From positions 42,868,105 to 42,932,104 of the forward strand of contig CM077643.1 in NCBI GenBank assembly GCA_039707465.1: DNA of 64,000 nt. The letters run 5' to 3'. This document shows positions 51,463 to 62,398 of the stretch, piece after piece. The notes beneath the pieces were generated by a model that saw nothing but the letters and a program-made list of their open reading frames with translations, ran no database searches and was not told where the DNA came from. A program made the translations under genes and the position numbers. The DNA comes from Rhabdophis nuchalis (Eukaryota > Chordata > Lepidosauria > Squamata > Natricidae). Numbering within the stretch: position 1 is the first letter of the stretch; each line of letters begins with the position of its first letter.

Positions 51463-51615
51463 AACAATAGCAAAAGCACTTAGACTTATATACCTCTTTA
51501 CAGTGCTTTACAGTCCTCTCTAAGCAGTTTTACAGAGTCAGCATATTGCCCCCAACAATCTGGATCCTCATTTTACCCACCTCGGAAGGATGAAAGGCTG
51601 AGTCAACCTTGACTC
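51463..51615 (-). mobile_element. Sauria-type SINE, 5'-truncated
   Basis: Plus strand AACAATAGCAAAAGCACTTAG ... CCCAACAATCTGGATCC ... GGCTGAGTCAACCTTGAC. The tRNA head is missing. Confidence 0.75.
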
Positions 51616-52250
51616 AACCTTGAATAATAACAATGAAGACCCAGCCATCAACCCCGGCCTGTAGCCTATTCTTATGTGAGGCATAGAGCTATCCAATGTG
51701 AGTTTTCTCCCATATATTGAGCTACTTCTAGGAAGATGGAGATTCTCATCTTTCAAGATCCCATTTCATTGTCCTACATTCTTCTTCTCTGTTGAGAGAT
51801 TTAGGGAAGTCCTCAGCAGTCTATTATGCCAGGTTCTGATCCTACCTTATCTCTTCCTTTTTCCATGATCTTAAGTGTCTATAGGAGCAGTGCCTATGCC
51901 TACAGTCAATCAGATTCCTCGTGAGATGTAAACTAAGCAATAAACAAGAATAAAAAGAAATCATTTAATATTTCATTTGAATTGGTTTAAATTATTTTCC
52001 TTGCTTCCTTCACTTGCCTTCCTAGTTGTGCCTCCTTGAATTCTCATTCTTTTCATTTGCTTCTTTCCCCTCTTCCACAGCTTTCATTCTCCTCTTATCA
52101 TGCTCTTTCCTCCTTTCTTATCTTTTTCCCCATTTTTTTGATTCATTCTAATGTTTCTCCAGATAGCACTGGCTTCCCTATTTACTTCCCTAGTATTAGC
52201 ATTTCTCTTTCCTGAATACACCCACATGCAAACTCTTGAACCGTTTCCCT
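51616..52250. other. No recognised feature
   Basis: Pyrimidine-rich in places. Nothing recognised. Confidence 0.35.
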
Positions 52251-52257
52251 TTTTTAC

Positions 52258-52258
52258 A

Positions 52259-52346
<88 letters not shown>

Positions 52347-52350
52347 AAAG
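52258..52350 (+). repeat. (GAAA)n microsatellite
   Basis: About 22 tandem AAAG units. Lys/Glu/Arg-repeat frames over it are artefacts. Confidence 0.95.
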
Positions 52351-53110
52351 AAATATGTTTTATAATTCTGCAAACCTCAGGATTTTCTCAGATACAATAT
52401 CTCCCCCCTGTATTCCATGCTGGTCGTTCTGCTACCACACTGTCAGCATACAGGATTGAAAATAGCTGCAGAAGAAATGTTGCAGGTCAAAAGGATCACA
52501 CACAGTTAATCAGGAAATTAGTACATCGTATCAGCCCATAGAGCTGAATGTTCATAATTAACAGATTCTAAGCAACCATTCAGTTTTTTCTGATCATCCT
52601 TCCCTCATTACCTCCCACCACCATCTCTCCATTACCTCCCATTTCCTGATGTTAGCTATAAATAACAGTAATCACAACTTGCAGAGTAATTGACAAAAGC
52701 TTGCCAGGCAAAGATTTAGAATATTTCTCCTCTTGTTTGCTTTGTAGAATTTCTTGGAAATGAGCTGCTAAACTGCAGCAAGCGACAATGATAATAGCTC
52801 CTACCATAGTGCTCCTTCACTCAACTCCTTTTGTCAGAGATTCTATTTGTGCTAATCTGTTTACTTCTTTTATAAATCGTACTTCAGACCAGGTACATAA
52901 TTTTCTTATCCATCAAGCTAGAACAATTAATGTGGTTTGATGTTGCTTTCAGAACTAGGGCTCGTATGTCACAACCAACGGAAATCTTGTCACAAATATT
53001 AAAATCTCAACTACAAAATGTTGCTTTTTTTCTTGGTGGTGTTCAGTATATTATTATTGCTTTTCACATGCACTCTTTTAGGTCTGTGATGTAGATACAT
53101 TAGGTAATAA
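52351..53110. other. No recognised feature
   Basis: Nothing recognised. Confidence 0.4.
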
Positions 53111-53113
53111 GGA

Positions 53114-53350
53114 GATGTGCTGGATCAGTGGCTTAATGACGTTGGAGATGGTATTTGCTCCAGTGGTTTGAGACCTCGCACTGCATAAGCTCCTGTCACT
53201 CACCTCAGCTTCTAGCTACCAAACAGTTCAAAAGTATGTTCCATGTGAGTAGATAAATAGGTACCACTTTGACGGGGGAGACAAGTTCATGCTCCATGCA
53301 GGCTGCCAGATCCCTGCCAGCTCTGGACCTTCCCAGCTGTGGCGCCCATT
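53114..53350 (+). mobile_element. Diverged tRNA-derived SINE (second family)
   Basis: GTGCTGGATCAGTGGCTTAATGACG ... GCACTGCATAAGCTCCTGTC ... AAGTATGTTCCATGTGAGTAG follows the order of the 44.3 and 62.4 kb SINEs with many substitutions. Confidence 0.55.
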
Positions 53351-53529
53351 TACGAGATGGCTCTGGGTGAGGAGGGGGACACTCGTTTTTCTAGTGCAAA
53401 GCCAGTCTTCTTCCTGTGGTGTATCTTGAGAAGCGCATGAGCATTCCCTACAACATATCTGGTATCTTGGCAGCCAAACGTCTACTCTGCAATAGCATTT
53501 TGGTCTCCAGACTAATGTAACAATGCCAG

Positions 53530-53676
53530 ATGATGATGATGATGATGAGGAGGAGGAGGAGGAGGAGGAGGAGGAGGAGGAGGAGAAGAAGAAGAAGAAG
53601 AAGAAGAAGAAGAAGAAGAAGAAGAAGAAGAAGAAGAAGAAGAAGAAGAAGAAGAAGAAGAAGAAGAAGAAGAAGG
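53530..53676 (+). repeat. Compound trinucleotide array (GAT)n-(GAG)n-(GAA)n
   Basis: About 6 GAT, 12 GAG and 31 GAA units in series; the last two blocks are purely purine. Homopolymeric peptides in all frames are artefacts. Confidence 0.95.
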
Positions 53677-53697
53677 GCAAAAAACTGCACTACTCGG

Positions 53698-53776
53698 AAC
53701 ATCATATATTTTAAGAAGATACCGATCATATATTTGAAGAAGATATCGGAACATCATATATTTTAAGAAGATACCG
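53698..53776 (+). repeat. Short minisatellite, about 26-bp unit x 3
   Basis: CATCATATATTTTAAGAAG and close variants each followed by ATACCG or ATATCGG, three times in a row. Confidence 0.85.
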
Positions 53777-55325
53777 GTACTTGGTTGATACCTAGGATGC
53801 TGGCAGCAACCTATATCAACCATCAGTACCAGTCAATGGCATTTGTGAAGCATTTTTAAATGTTCAGTTGACTGAGTTTCATGTTTAATGAATAAAGTAT
53901 AATAATAATACATAATTATGGAGTAAAAACAGTCATGTGTTTTTTCAACTCTGCACCATGAATTCTGACATCCATTCAGATAGTCCTAGCAGAACAATAA
54001 GGCCATCCTTTTCTCTAAGCATTTGTTTATTCTGCAATAATATTTTTTTCCTCAGGTTTATTCAGAACACTAACTAACTGACCTATCGGGTAGATTCTTA
54101 TCCTCTGGCATTGTCTCCAAAGCATTGCCTCACCGGTTCTGTCCAAAGGCAGATAATAGCACCATGCACAGAAGTGATGAGCATTCGGTGGCAAACCTAC
54201 ATTTTTCTTGTCTGAGTTTCATTCTCTTATTTCCAACCCATTTCGCCAATTGATCAAGTCTGTTTTGATTTTCATATCTTTCAAGAAAACCTTGCCCGAT
54301 TCTGTGTCAACTGCAAATTTCATCAACATTGACCTCCACTACCGATCTCTAGCTCCACAGGGTGTTTTTTTTAATTTGATTTCTTGATTGGTTTGAGTTC
54401 TATAGCTGCCCATCTCAACAACTGATTCTAGGCTATAAATAGTTGTCTCCTATTTTGATCAATATTGAAGGAGAAAGGACCCAGGGGTGAATCTTATGCA
54501 CTTCAACTCAGCCAATGCCTCTCTCCAGTTTCATGAGAAATTACTGGCAAGCACTCCTTGCATGCATTGTTGAGTCAATTATATCCTACCTAGCTGGCTA
54601 CTTGGTTGATATGACCTGGCTGTGGCACCACAGTAACAGTAGGAACAGAGGTGCATGTTTCAGAAATTGCTTATTACTCCAATCTTCAGGAGTTCTCTGA
54701 CATAGAAAAGCAACTTTATTTCCAAAATCTTATTGTGGCAGCATGTCTATAAAAGGAAACAAAGCAAAACTATTTTCTGCTGAGGGCTGGAGATGGATAA
54801 AGCCATCCAGAAGAATAAATGAACATCCATATTGCTGTGATTTCCCCATCTCTTATAGTAGGATTCATGCTATAAGGGCGCCGACAGCCACTATGAAGCG
54901 TAGGAAAAATAGGTTGAAAAGGTTTAGAATCTTCCTGAGCACTGCTAGGGTTCTCATAATCTAGTGGCAGACACAACAATGAAGACAGAATTATTATTAT
55001 TTTTTGTGGGGGAGAAGGTTCTGCAGCAAAACATGACATTTTTAAAAACCTGGTAATTGGTTAGTGCTTTTCATTATTTGGATATGGGAGGGGGGGTTGA
55101 CCTTAGGAGAAGACTGCTGCCAGCATAACAAACCATGCTTTAGCTTCACTGAATTATGTTTGGTTCTGCTGAATCTATTCCTTTAGGGCTGAGGGAGAGA
55201 ATGTGTGCTGAGCACCAAATAACTTTGTGTGCCCTCCACTATGCAATCAACTTTGTACGTAAGATCTTCCTTATTTTAATACTGGCACAGTATGAGATAT
55301 AGACCAAAGAGGGGGAGGAAGTGAA
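53777..55325. other. No recognised feature
   Basis: About 1.5 kb without a recognised repeat, RNA or coding region. Confidence 0.4.
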
Positions 55326-55329
55326 GGAG

Positions 55330-55330
<1 letters not shown>

Positions 55331-55379
<49 letters not shown>
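55331..55379 (+). repeat. (GT)n microsatellite
   Basis: About 24 uninterrupted GT units, long enough to be highly polymorphic. Confidence 0.97.
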
Positions 55380-55381
<2 letters not shown>

Positions 55382-55447
55382 ATGATTGTATGTGGGAAAG
55401 ACCTTGGAAGGCGAGGTGAAGAGATGCTGCTTAGGGAACGGTCAGAT

Positions 55448-55732
55448 CAGAGGTGGTATTCAGCAGGTTCTGACCAGTTCTGGAGAATTGGTAGTGGAAA
55501 ATTTGAGTAGTTTGGAGAACCGCCTCTGACTGGCCTCACCCCAATCTATTCTCTGCCTCCCAAGTCACAGCTGGTCTGGAGAAAATGGGGATTTTGCAGT
55601 AAACCTCCCCTGGAGTGGGTAGGGAATGGAGATTTTACAGTATCCTTCCCCTGCCACGCCCACAAAGCCATGCCATGCCCACCAAGCCACGCCCACAGAA
55701 CCGGTAGTAAAAAAAATTGAATCCCACCACTG
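55448..55732 (-). mobile_element. Nonautonomous hAT element (family 3)
   Basis: CAGAGGTGGTATTCAGCAGG ... GAATCCCACCACTG. Perfect duplication GGTCAGAT at 55440-55447 and 55733-55740. Confidence 0.93.
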
Positions 55733-55740
55733 GGTCAGAT

Positions 55741-56272
55741 AAGAGAGAATGGGCATCACCATATTTGAGAACAGATAATAACAGTTAATGTGGTTATTCC
55801 CCTTACAAATTGCTATGTCGGACAGCCCAAAATCCATCCAGCCCAAAATCCAGACAGAGAAGGCCTGGAGATAGAAATTCCAAGCAGATTTTTTTTTTTT
55901 GCAAGTTGGTGTCAATATCAGTGACAGACAGATGCACGCACATATAAATATCTCCTTTCTCCCCGCGGTATGCCTATATTTCAAAATATGGAAATCTATA
56001 TTTTCTTTTCCTTTGTTAGTTGCCTTAATTATGTTCCTTTATAGATCGGTTTGACTTAAACAAAAACAAAAGACAGCTAAAAGGGAAGCTGCTGCAATTC
56101 AAGCCTGTGACACATTAATGATCTAAAAGTATCGTGCAGCTATTCTGCCTCTCATTCCTTCCCCAGAATTTGTTCTGCTAAAGAAAAAGAGCATGAAAAA
56201 TGGGAAACGCAAGCAACCAATTAGATTTTAAAAACCACTGACACCAAGCTTTGGTTTATTTGGACAGAGGGA
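55741..56272. other. No recognised feature
   Basis: Nothing recognised. Confidence 0.35.
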
Positions 56273-56386
56273 TACAGGAAGTCCTCAACTTACAATAGTT
56301 CATTGAGAGACCGTTCAAAGTTACAACAGCGCTGAAAAATGTGACTTATAACCATTTTTCACACTTGCAACTGTTGCAGCATCCCC

Positions 56387-56761
56387 ATGTCAAAACTGCC
56401 TCTAACTGAGATACTGAGAGCGCAAAGAGGAGGCCCTTTTATGTATAAGCAAAACGCGGTGGCCATATTGAAGCAGATCCCAAAGAAAATACGAGATATA
56501 AGAAGGAATTATTTCTTCTTAACAAAAAAATTATTCAAAAAGGGGGTGTGGTTCAAGTGGTTGATGCCGGAAGGGATTCTGGTATTCTGGGAGGGAGGAA
56601 GAGTTAGAATCAAAACAGTTGAAGAGGCGCAGAATTTTCTTAAAAAACACTCCTCAATCCTGAATGATGATGAGATGGGAACGGGAGGGGCCATGGGTCC
56701 GCCTGCTGGTGGGGGGGGGGGGGAAGAGACTATAGCAAAAAGGCTCAGATCGCAAAAATAA
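56387..56761 (+). pseudogene. L1 ORF1p C-terminal domain, 5'-truncated
   Basis: The first seven codons or so come from the target duplication. From TEILRAQRGGPFMYKQN the frame is ORF1: ILKQIPKKIRDIRRNYFF, WFKWLMPEGILVFWE, IKTVEEAQNFLKKHSS, a Gly-rich stretch and the end TIAKRLRSQK. It shows where the natural stop lies and so identifies the second frameshift of copy 1. Coiled coil and most of the RRM are lost. Confidence 0.82.
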
Positions 56762-57019
56762 TTTGTTATATATATATTTTTATGATGGTAATTCTTGTAC
56801 GGAAGTCAATAGAACAAAGCAATTGAATGTATAAAATAATATGAAAACTTATGATTTTAAATGTATGTACCCCTTCCTTTTATTATTTTTTTAATGGAAT
56901 ATGTATGAAGACTCGGAGGCGGTCATCAAACCCGATGTGGAAGCTCCAAAATATTATCTAATACCTTACTTACCCCTTTCCTGTTATAAATTGTTAAAAC
57001 CAATAAAACTTTTTCAAAC
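56406..57019 (+). mobile_element. HAL1-like element, 5'-truncated (copy 2)
   Basis: Bounded by the 14-bp duplication AAAACTGCCTCTAA (56392-56405 and 57020-57033). Contains the ORF1 C-terminal domain to the TAA at 56759-56761, then a 3' UTR colinear with copy 1 (matching GATGTGGAAGCTCCAAAAT and TACCCCTTTCCTGTTATAA), ending AAAACCAATAAAACTTTTTC. No ORF2 lies between. Confidence 0.88.
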
Positions 57020-57094
57020 AAAACTGCCTCTAATGATGACCAAGAAAGAATCCACTCAAATCCATTTTTTAAAGATTTAAGAGTACTTTACTGG

Positions 57095-57167
57095 TTTACT
57101 GGGTCCCTCGTGGAGAAGGTCGGGATATAAATCGAATTAAAATAAAATAAATAAATAAATAAATACG
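57095..57167 (+). mobile_element. L2 3'-tail scrap
   Basis: ACTGGGTCCCTCGTGGAGAAG, GTCGGGATATAAATCG, (AAAT)n inside the candidate LTR. Confidence 0.75.
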
Positions 57168-57765
57168 AAAAGAATGCAGCCAAGTTCAAGCAAGGTCTAA
57201 AATATTCACATGTGAAAGCATACATATAAATCAGCATCCCCACCCTTTTCCCCATAACCTCCCAAACCACTGTCCAATGCAAGGATCCCCTTGATGTCAT
57301 GTGGGTTGCATCTTCAGGAGTATCATCAGAATGGTATGCAAAACCGTTGACCTTGGCCACTGCCAGTACCAGCTCCTGGCATGTGAATCTCCAAAACACC
57401 TCTTGCAAATATATAATCCCATACCCAGACCCCATAACCCCTCCCTCCCCGTTTCAATGACAGCCGAAGCGAGCAAGAAAGCGGAAGCTGACATCTACAT
57501 AGATCAAAATTCAGATGGTTGGCAACTGGGTCCTATTTATGACAGTTGCAGTATCCCAGGGTCATGGGATCCCCTTTTGCGACCTTCTGACAAGCAAAAT
57601 CAATGGGGAAACCAAAGTCACTTAAAGGTTGGTGTTACTAACTGAACAACTGCAATGATTCATTTAACAACTGTGGCAAGAAAGGTGGAAAAAATGGAGC
57701 AAGACTCTTAGCAACATAAATTTTGGGCTCAATTGTGGTCATAAGTGGAGGACTACCTCTACACA

Positions 57766-58147
57766 CAGAGAGAGAAATCTACAGAAATGTGAAAGTCTCA
57801 ATCATGATTAGCCCCACTATATTTATAGTAGTTGAAGCACACAAAGACAGCTACCTGCAGTACATAATGCATTAGGTAATTTAGCCTTAACGTTTCAGGT
57901 TACGTTTCAAACTGTTTGCTTCATACTACATTTTAGCAATGGATTTATGTCTTTAAATTCATCTTGAGTCTGATGAGTCAGTAGCAATAATTACAGGAAG
58001 ACGTTCCAGCCTCTTCTCTGCCTTGCCCCTTCTCAAATTCTTCCAACAATAATGACATTATTTCCTACTGAGATCTTCAGGATTGAAAGTCCACCTGCTT
58101 CTCAATGGAGTACCAAAGAGAAATTATTGTAGAAGTGGGGGAGAAAA
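57766..58147. other. No recognised feature
   Basis: Nothing recognised. Confidence 0.35.
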
Positions 58148-58150
58148 CTG

Positions 58151-59191
58151 GTGAGACCCCTCCTCAAGAAGCCCTCCCTGGACCTAGCATTGCTAACTAA
58201 CTATCGTCCGGTCTCCAACCTTCGCTTTTTGGCGAAGGTTGTAGAGAGTGTGGTGGTACAGCAGTTCTCTCGACACCTGGAGGAAACTGTTTATCTAGAC
58301 CCGCGCCAGTCCGGCTTCCGACCTGGGCACAGCACCGAGACGGCATTGGTCGCGTTGGTGGATGATCTCTGGAGGGCCAGAGATAGGGGTTTTTCTTCTA
58401 TCCTGGTCCTATTAGATCTCTCAGCGGCTTTCGATACCATCGACCATGGTATCCTATTGCACCGACTGGAGAGGTTGGGATTGAGGGGCACTGTTCTACA
58501 GTGGTTCTCCTCCTACCTCTCCGGCCGGTCGCAATTTGTATTGGCAAGAGAGCAGAGGTCGACCTCGAGACCACTCTCTTATGGGGTGCCTCAGGGGTCG
58601 ATCCTCTCACCTCTCCTGTTTAACATCTACATGAAGCCGCTGGGTGAGATCATCCGTGGTTGTGGGGTAGAGTACCATCTGTACGCTGATGACACCCAGC
58701 TGTACATATCTACCCCCAACCACCCCAACGATGCCGTCGAAGTGATGTCCCAATGCCTGGAAGCCGTGCGGCTCTGGATGGGAAGTAACAAACTCCGACT
58801 CAACCCGACCAAGACCGAGTGGCTGTGGTTTCCGGCGTCTCGGCATAGCCAGCTTATTCCATCGCTGGTTATCGGGGGCGAGTCATTGGCCCCCGCGGAA
58901 AGGGTTCGCAACTTGGGCGTCCTCCTGGATTCCCGGCTGTCCCTAGACGATCATGTGACGGCCGTGACCAGGGGGGCATTCTACCAGGTCCGCCTGGTAT
59001 GCCAGTTGCGTCCCTTTCTGGACCGAGACGCCCTCCGCACTGTCACTCAGGCACTCGTGACGTCTCGCCTAGACTATTGCAACGCTCTCTACATGGGGCT
59101 CCCCTTGAGGTGCACCCGGAGGCTCCAGTTGGTTCAGAATGCGGATTCTGGGAGTTTATCGCTACTCCCACGTAACACCTCTCCTGCGTGA
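58151..59191 (+). pseudogene. L2 ORF2 reverse transcriptase, 5'-truncated and frameshifted
   Basis: 346 codons. SGFRPGHSTETAL, LDLSAAFDTIDHG, GVPQGSILSP and YADD (all RT catalytic boxes) are intact, followed by CLEAVRLWMGSNKLRL and LGVLLDSRLSLDD. A frameshift near 59143, in the QLVQNA(A)AR region, leads to a stop at 59191. The endonuclease is missing. A protein from this frame would have an RT palm but no nicking domain. Confidence 0.85.
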
Positions 59192-59504
59192 GCTGCACTG
59201 GCTACCGGTGGCCTTCCAGGTGTGCTTCAAGGTGCTTGTTACCATCTTCAAATCACTCCATGGCTCGGGGCCTAGTTACTTACGGGACCGTCTCCTGCCA
59301 CATACCTCCCTACGTCCGATACGCTCCCACAGAGTGGGCCTACTGAGGGTACCAACCACCGGGCAATGCCGGCTAGCGGTGCCCAGGGGTAGGGCCTTCT
59401 CTGTGGCTGGGCTGGCCCTCTGGAACGATCTACCCCCCGAACTTCGCACTATCACGGACCTTCCCCTCTTCCGCCGCTCACTTAAACAAGCTGGTCTTGC
59501 GTAA
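59139..59504 (+). pseudogene. L2 ORF2 C-terminus after the frameshift
   Basis: Continues from the previous frame: SHVTPLLRELHWLPVAFQVC, IRSHRVGLLRVP and LALWNDLPPELRTITDLPLF, ending KQAGLA. A short in-frame deletion near the end has removed the KTYLFQ-type residues. Confidence 0.8.
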
Positions 59505-59750
59505 ATAGTATTGACTCTCATAACATAACATCTGTCAAATACATATATGGATTTTAGATTTAGGGAATTTTAGCTTAGGAGGGTTTCTATTTTAATGTCT
59601 TTAAATTTTAGTACAGGTTAATTTAATTTGTTTTTAGCTTTGTATTTATTGTATGTTTTATATGGTTTTTAATTTTTTCCTGTACACCGCCTCGAGTCCC
59701 TTCGGGGAGAGGGGGTGGTTTATAAGTCTAATAATTAAATTAAATTAAAA

Positions 59751-59935
59751 CTGAAGTGGAGAAATCTTCATATTGGAAACAAACCAGTTCCAGATTTATA
59801 GGAATGTGATCCTCGTGATCCCTCACCATTGGCTAGATGGTCATATGCTAGATGGCCATTTGCTGTCCATCCTGCAGACACCACCAATTCAATGGTATAT
59901 TGGTGGCCACCCTGCAAAGAGACAGGGCTATAGAG
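59751..59935. other. No recognised feature
   Basis: Short spacer with repeated GATGGTCATATGCTAGATGGCC words. Nothing else recognised. Confidence 0.35.
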
Positions 59936-59943
59936 GGAAAAGC

Positions 59944-60256
59944 AGTGGTGGGATTCAAAAATTTTACTACCGGTTCTGCGGGTGTGGCTTTCTGGGCGTG
60001 ACATGGCTTGATGGGTGTGGCTTGCTGGGCATGACACGGGAAGGATACTGTAAAATCTCCATTCCCACCCTACTCCAGGGGAAAATTACTGCAAAATCCC
60101 CATTCCCTCCTGATCAGCTGGGACTCGGGAAGCAGAGAATAGATGGGGGCAGGGCCAGCCAGAGGTGGCATTTACCGGTTCTCTGAACTAAACTAAACTG
60201 AAAATTTCCACTCTGGTTCTACATAACTGGTCAGAACCTCCTGAATATCATCTCTG
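59944..60256 (+). mobile_element. Nonautonomous hAT element (family 3), longest copy
   Basis: CAGTGGTGGGATTCAAAAATT ... GAATATCATCTCTG. Perfect duplication GGGAAAAG at 59936-59943 and 60257-60264. Confidence 0.93.
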
Positions 60257-60264
60257 GGGAAAAG

Positions 60265-60900
60265 GGAATGGCCATGAAGGACAAGAGGAAGAGCCACAAC
60301 CAAGGCAACAGTCAGATAAAAGGGGCCTGGTCTTGGCTCAAGAAAGTAACTTGAAGAAGCATCTCAGACCAGCCCCTCCCTAATTTCCATGAAAGAAAGA
60401 CAGAAGAGACTTAGACTAACTTCACTGTCACTTTCAATGTACACTAATCGGCATACATTCAAATGAAATTGTGTTGCATATGGCATACAGGAAGCACATT
60501 CAGACTTCAAGAGTCTATTATTAGGATGGTTACAATAAAAAGAGGACTGACCTACATGACATTGATGTTTGTTTGTTTGTTTGTTTGTTTGTTTGTTTGT
60601 TTGTTTGTTTTTTGGTCTATCTTGCAGGACTGGCAGCACACACCAAAAGGATAAAGTAAAAGCAGGACATAATTTAAATTAATTGATATTATTATTATTA
60701 TTATTTGGGAGTTCCTGCTTGGAGAGGATGGAGGAAATGACCCAGAAAGTTGGCACAAAAGAGGAAGTAATGTGAAGAAGGTGGAGGAGAAATGTTAGCC
60801 CAGGCAGAGGGTACTCAATGCGAGTGAAACTTGGAGATGTCAGGAAACACAACTCCAGTGACTAGCAAGTTGCATGCAGTTCTCAGGCCTCAGGTTGTAT
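60265..60900. other. Mostly unrecognised; contains (TTTG)n
   Basis: A (TTTG)n array of about 11 units lies at 60567-60612 and a short (ATT)n at 60687-60704. The rest is unrecognised. Confidence 0.5.
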
Positions 60901-60901
60901 A

Positions 60902-61225
60902 TACAGGTAGTTCTTGATATGTAATTACAATGGCGCCTACCCATTACAGGTGAAAGCTGCCATTGTCATAAAACAGGTTGGTCACATGGCCAATCTGACT
61001 TTATTATCTGTTTTGTGGTGGTAGCTAAGCAAACGTGGCAGTCGTAAAACAAACACTGCAGTCATTAAGCAAATGCCTCAGTGGTTAAACAAACACCACG
61101 GTCATTAAGTGACTTCATGGTTTGCTATGGCTCGATCTGGCCGAAAACCAGAAGTGCTGGTTTTTGGCAAAGCCATTATAAATTGGGATCATCTGACCAG
61201 AAGATGCTGCAAATGGGCTATAAAT
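60902..61225 (+). mobile_element. TIR repeat R2, 3'-truncated
   Basis: Starts TACAGGTAGTTCTTGATATG, the R2 left end, with repeated GTCATTAAG and GTCGTAAAA-type words. The right terminus is missing; the R1 fragment follows at 61244. Confidence 0.5.
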
Positions 61226-61243
61226 GCAACCCTATTGATGAAT

Positions 61244-61390
61244 GCCTATGGAGATTCTCAGTCATCCAGGTCACAGTTGTCCCAAAGGTACTTTTTTTTC
61301 AAGAGGCAACTGGGCTTTCTTGTTTTTCTTCAAAGACATTTTGCTTCTCATCCAAGAAGCTTCTTCAGCTTCAGGAAACTGTAGAGGTGC
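61244..61390 (-). repeat. R1 repeat, 3'-end fragment
   Basis: CCTATGGAGATTCTCAGTC ... CAAGAGGCAACTGGGCTTTC ... CTTCTCATCCAAGAAGCTTC. Best-preserved minus-orientation copy of the R1 3' end. Confidence 0.7.
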
Positions 61391-61500
61391 CCAGCCACCA
61401 GAATTTCAGAGTCACATCATAAATAGTCTTAAATTTGGTCCAGCGTAATATTGAACGATCTCTAAGCGACTGGTCAGTGCTATCCTCTCCTGCTCTAGTC

Positions 61501-61899
61501 CTGTGATAGAGAACCTGTGGCACCTGTGCCACAGGGGGCAAGCGGAGCCCTCTCTGCGCGCATGGAATCTGTTGTCCGGCTCAGCTCCACTGCACATGCA
61601 AACATGCTTCCTGCCAGCCAGGCTGCAGGAAGGCCTGCTGGGCCCAAAACGGGATGCAGGGGGGTGCAACGCCCCCCTACAGCCCGCTTTTGATCCCAGG
61701 AGGCTGCAGGGAGGACTGCTGGGCTCAAAACGGGGCATGGGCCATGCACATGCTCAGGGGGATCACATGAATGCATGGGGTGTGGGGGAGCATGGGGGTC
61801 ATGCACAAATGCACCAGGTGGCCAGGACACATTGCATTGAGGGTGTGGGCACACACGCATGATTTCGACACATGAGGAGAAAAGGGTTAGCCATCACTG
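61501..61899 (-). mobile_element. Nonautonomous hAT element (family 2)
   Basis: CTGTGATAGAGAACCTGTGG ... AAAAGGGTTAGCCATCACTG. The flanking octamers do not match, so the insertion is old or rearranged. Interior GATCCCAGGAGGCTGCAGGG is shared with 43.3 kb. Confidence 0.7.
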
Positions 61900-62395
61900 C
61901 CTATTATGAGGAAGAGGTTCCAGCTTGCTCTTCGTTTTTACCAAATCCACACACATTATTTACTATGTGCAAGCAGGGTTCGTTGCAGGCGCAGATTGGC
62001 GATGCTATCAAGCAATACATCATCAGGGCAATGACCTTTTGATTACAGTTTACACAAATACATCATGAAAGCCTCGCTGATCAGCAGGCTGCTTTTCTGA
62101 TGATGCATTCATGTCATAGATCATCCGGGTGTCACTGAAGGATGATGGATTTATCGCCCCTCTCGGTGGAATGCCATTGCTCACCCACAGAAGACTTGCG
62201 TGGCAGGAACAAAAAGCAGGGCTTTAAAAATGTTCATTTAAAAAGTCTATTAATTTTTCTCTCCTTTTTTCCAAGAAAGAGATTCAGAGATGGGGAAAAG
62301 AGACCGGCAAACACTGAACAACATTGCCAGGTGCCCCAAATAAGAAAATTTGAAGAGCCCTGGTGTGTTATTTTAGAGTAGACTATGGACCTTCT
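61900..62395. other. No recognised feature
   Basis: No repeat family recognised. Possibly single-copy DNA. Confidence 0.35.
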
Positions 62396-62398
62396 CAT

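Larger units (their letters stand above)
56388..57493 (-). mobile_element. Candidate LTR inside R2, itself interrupted
   Basis: TGTCAAAACTGCC ... GGAAGCTGACA (TG...CA, inverted TGTCA/TGACA). On the minus strand a TATATATTTGC near 57410 and an AGTAAAG near 57090 fit U3/R. About 410 bp once the HAL1-like insertion and L2 tail are removed. No target duplication was found. Confidence 0.45.
56273..57761. mobile_element. TA-flanked TIR repeat R2, nested host element
   Basis: Left end TACAGGAAGTCCTCAACTTAC, right end GTCATAAGTGGAGGACTACC then TCTA, an inverted pair with TA at the edges. About 115 bases of left arm and 265 of right arm survive around inserted DNA (56388-57493). No transposase. Superfamily unknown. 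Confidence 0.7.
58148..59750 (+). mobile_element. L2-type LINE, 5'-truncated, with RT
   Basis: Begins inside ORF2 at the RPLLKKPSLD segment (equivalent to residue about 463 of the 920-codon copy). It continues through RT and C-terminal region to about 59504, then the 3' UTR CGCCTCGAGTCCCTTCGGG with an AATTAAATTAAA tail. Confidence 0.9.

Noticed and set aside
52151..52541. Lys/Glu/Arg-rich frames
   Set aside because: Translation of the (GAAA)n array.
53228..53823. Poly-Phe, poly-Ser, poly-Leu, poly-Glu and poly-Lys frames in five overlapping readings
   Set aside because: All arise from the GAT/GAG/GAA array and not from a gene.
54743..55039. Basic 73-codon and 89-codon frames as a possible exon
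   Set aside because: No splice-site context, family resemblance or repeat support; length is within chance expectation.
59768..60186. 137-codon plus-strand frame
   Set aside because: Most of it is the hAT family 3 element at 59944-60256.
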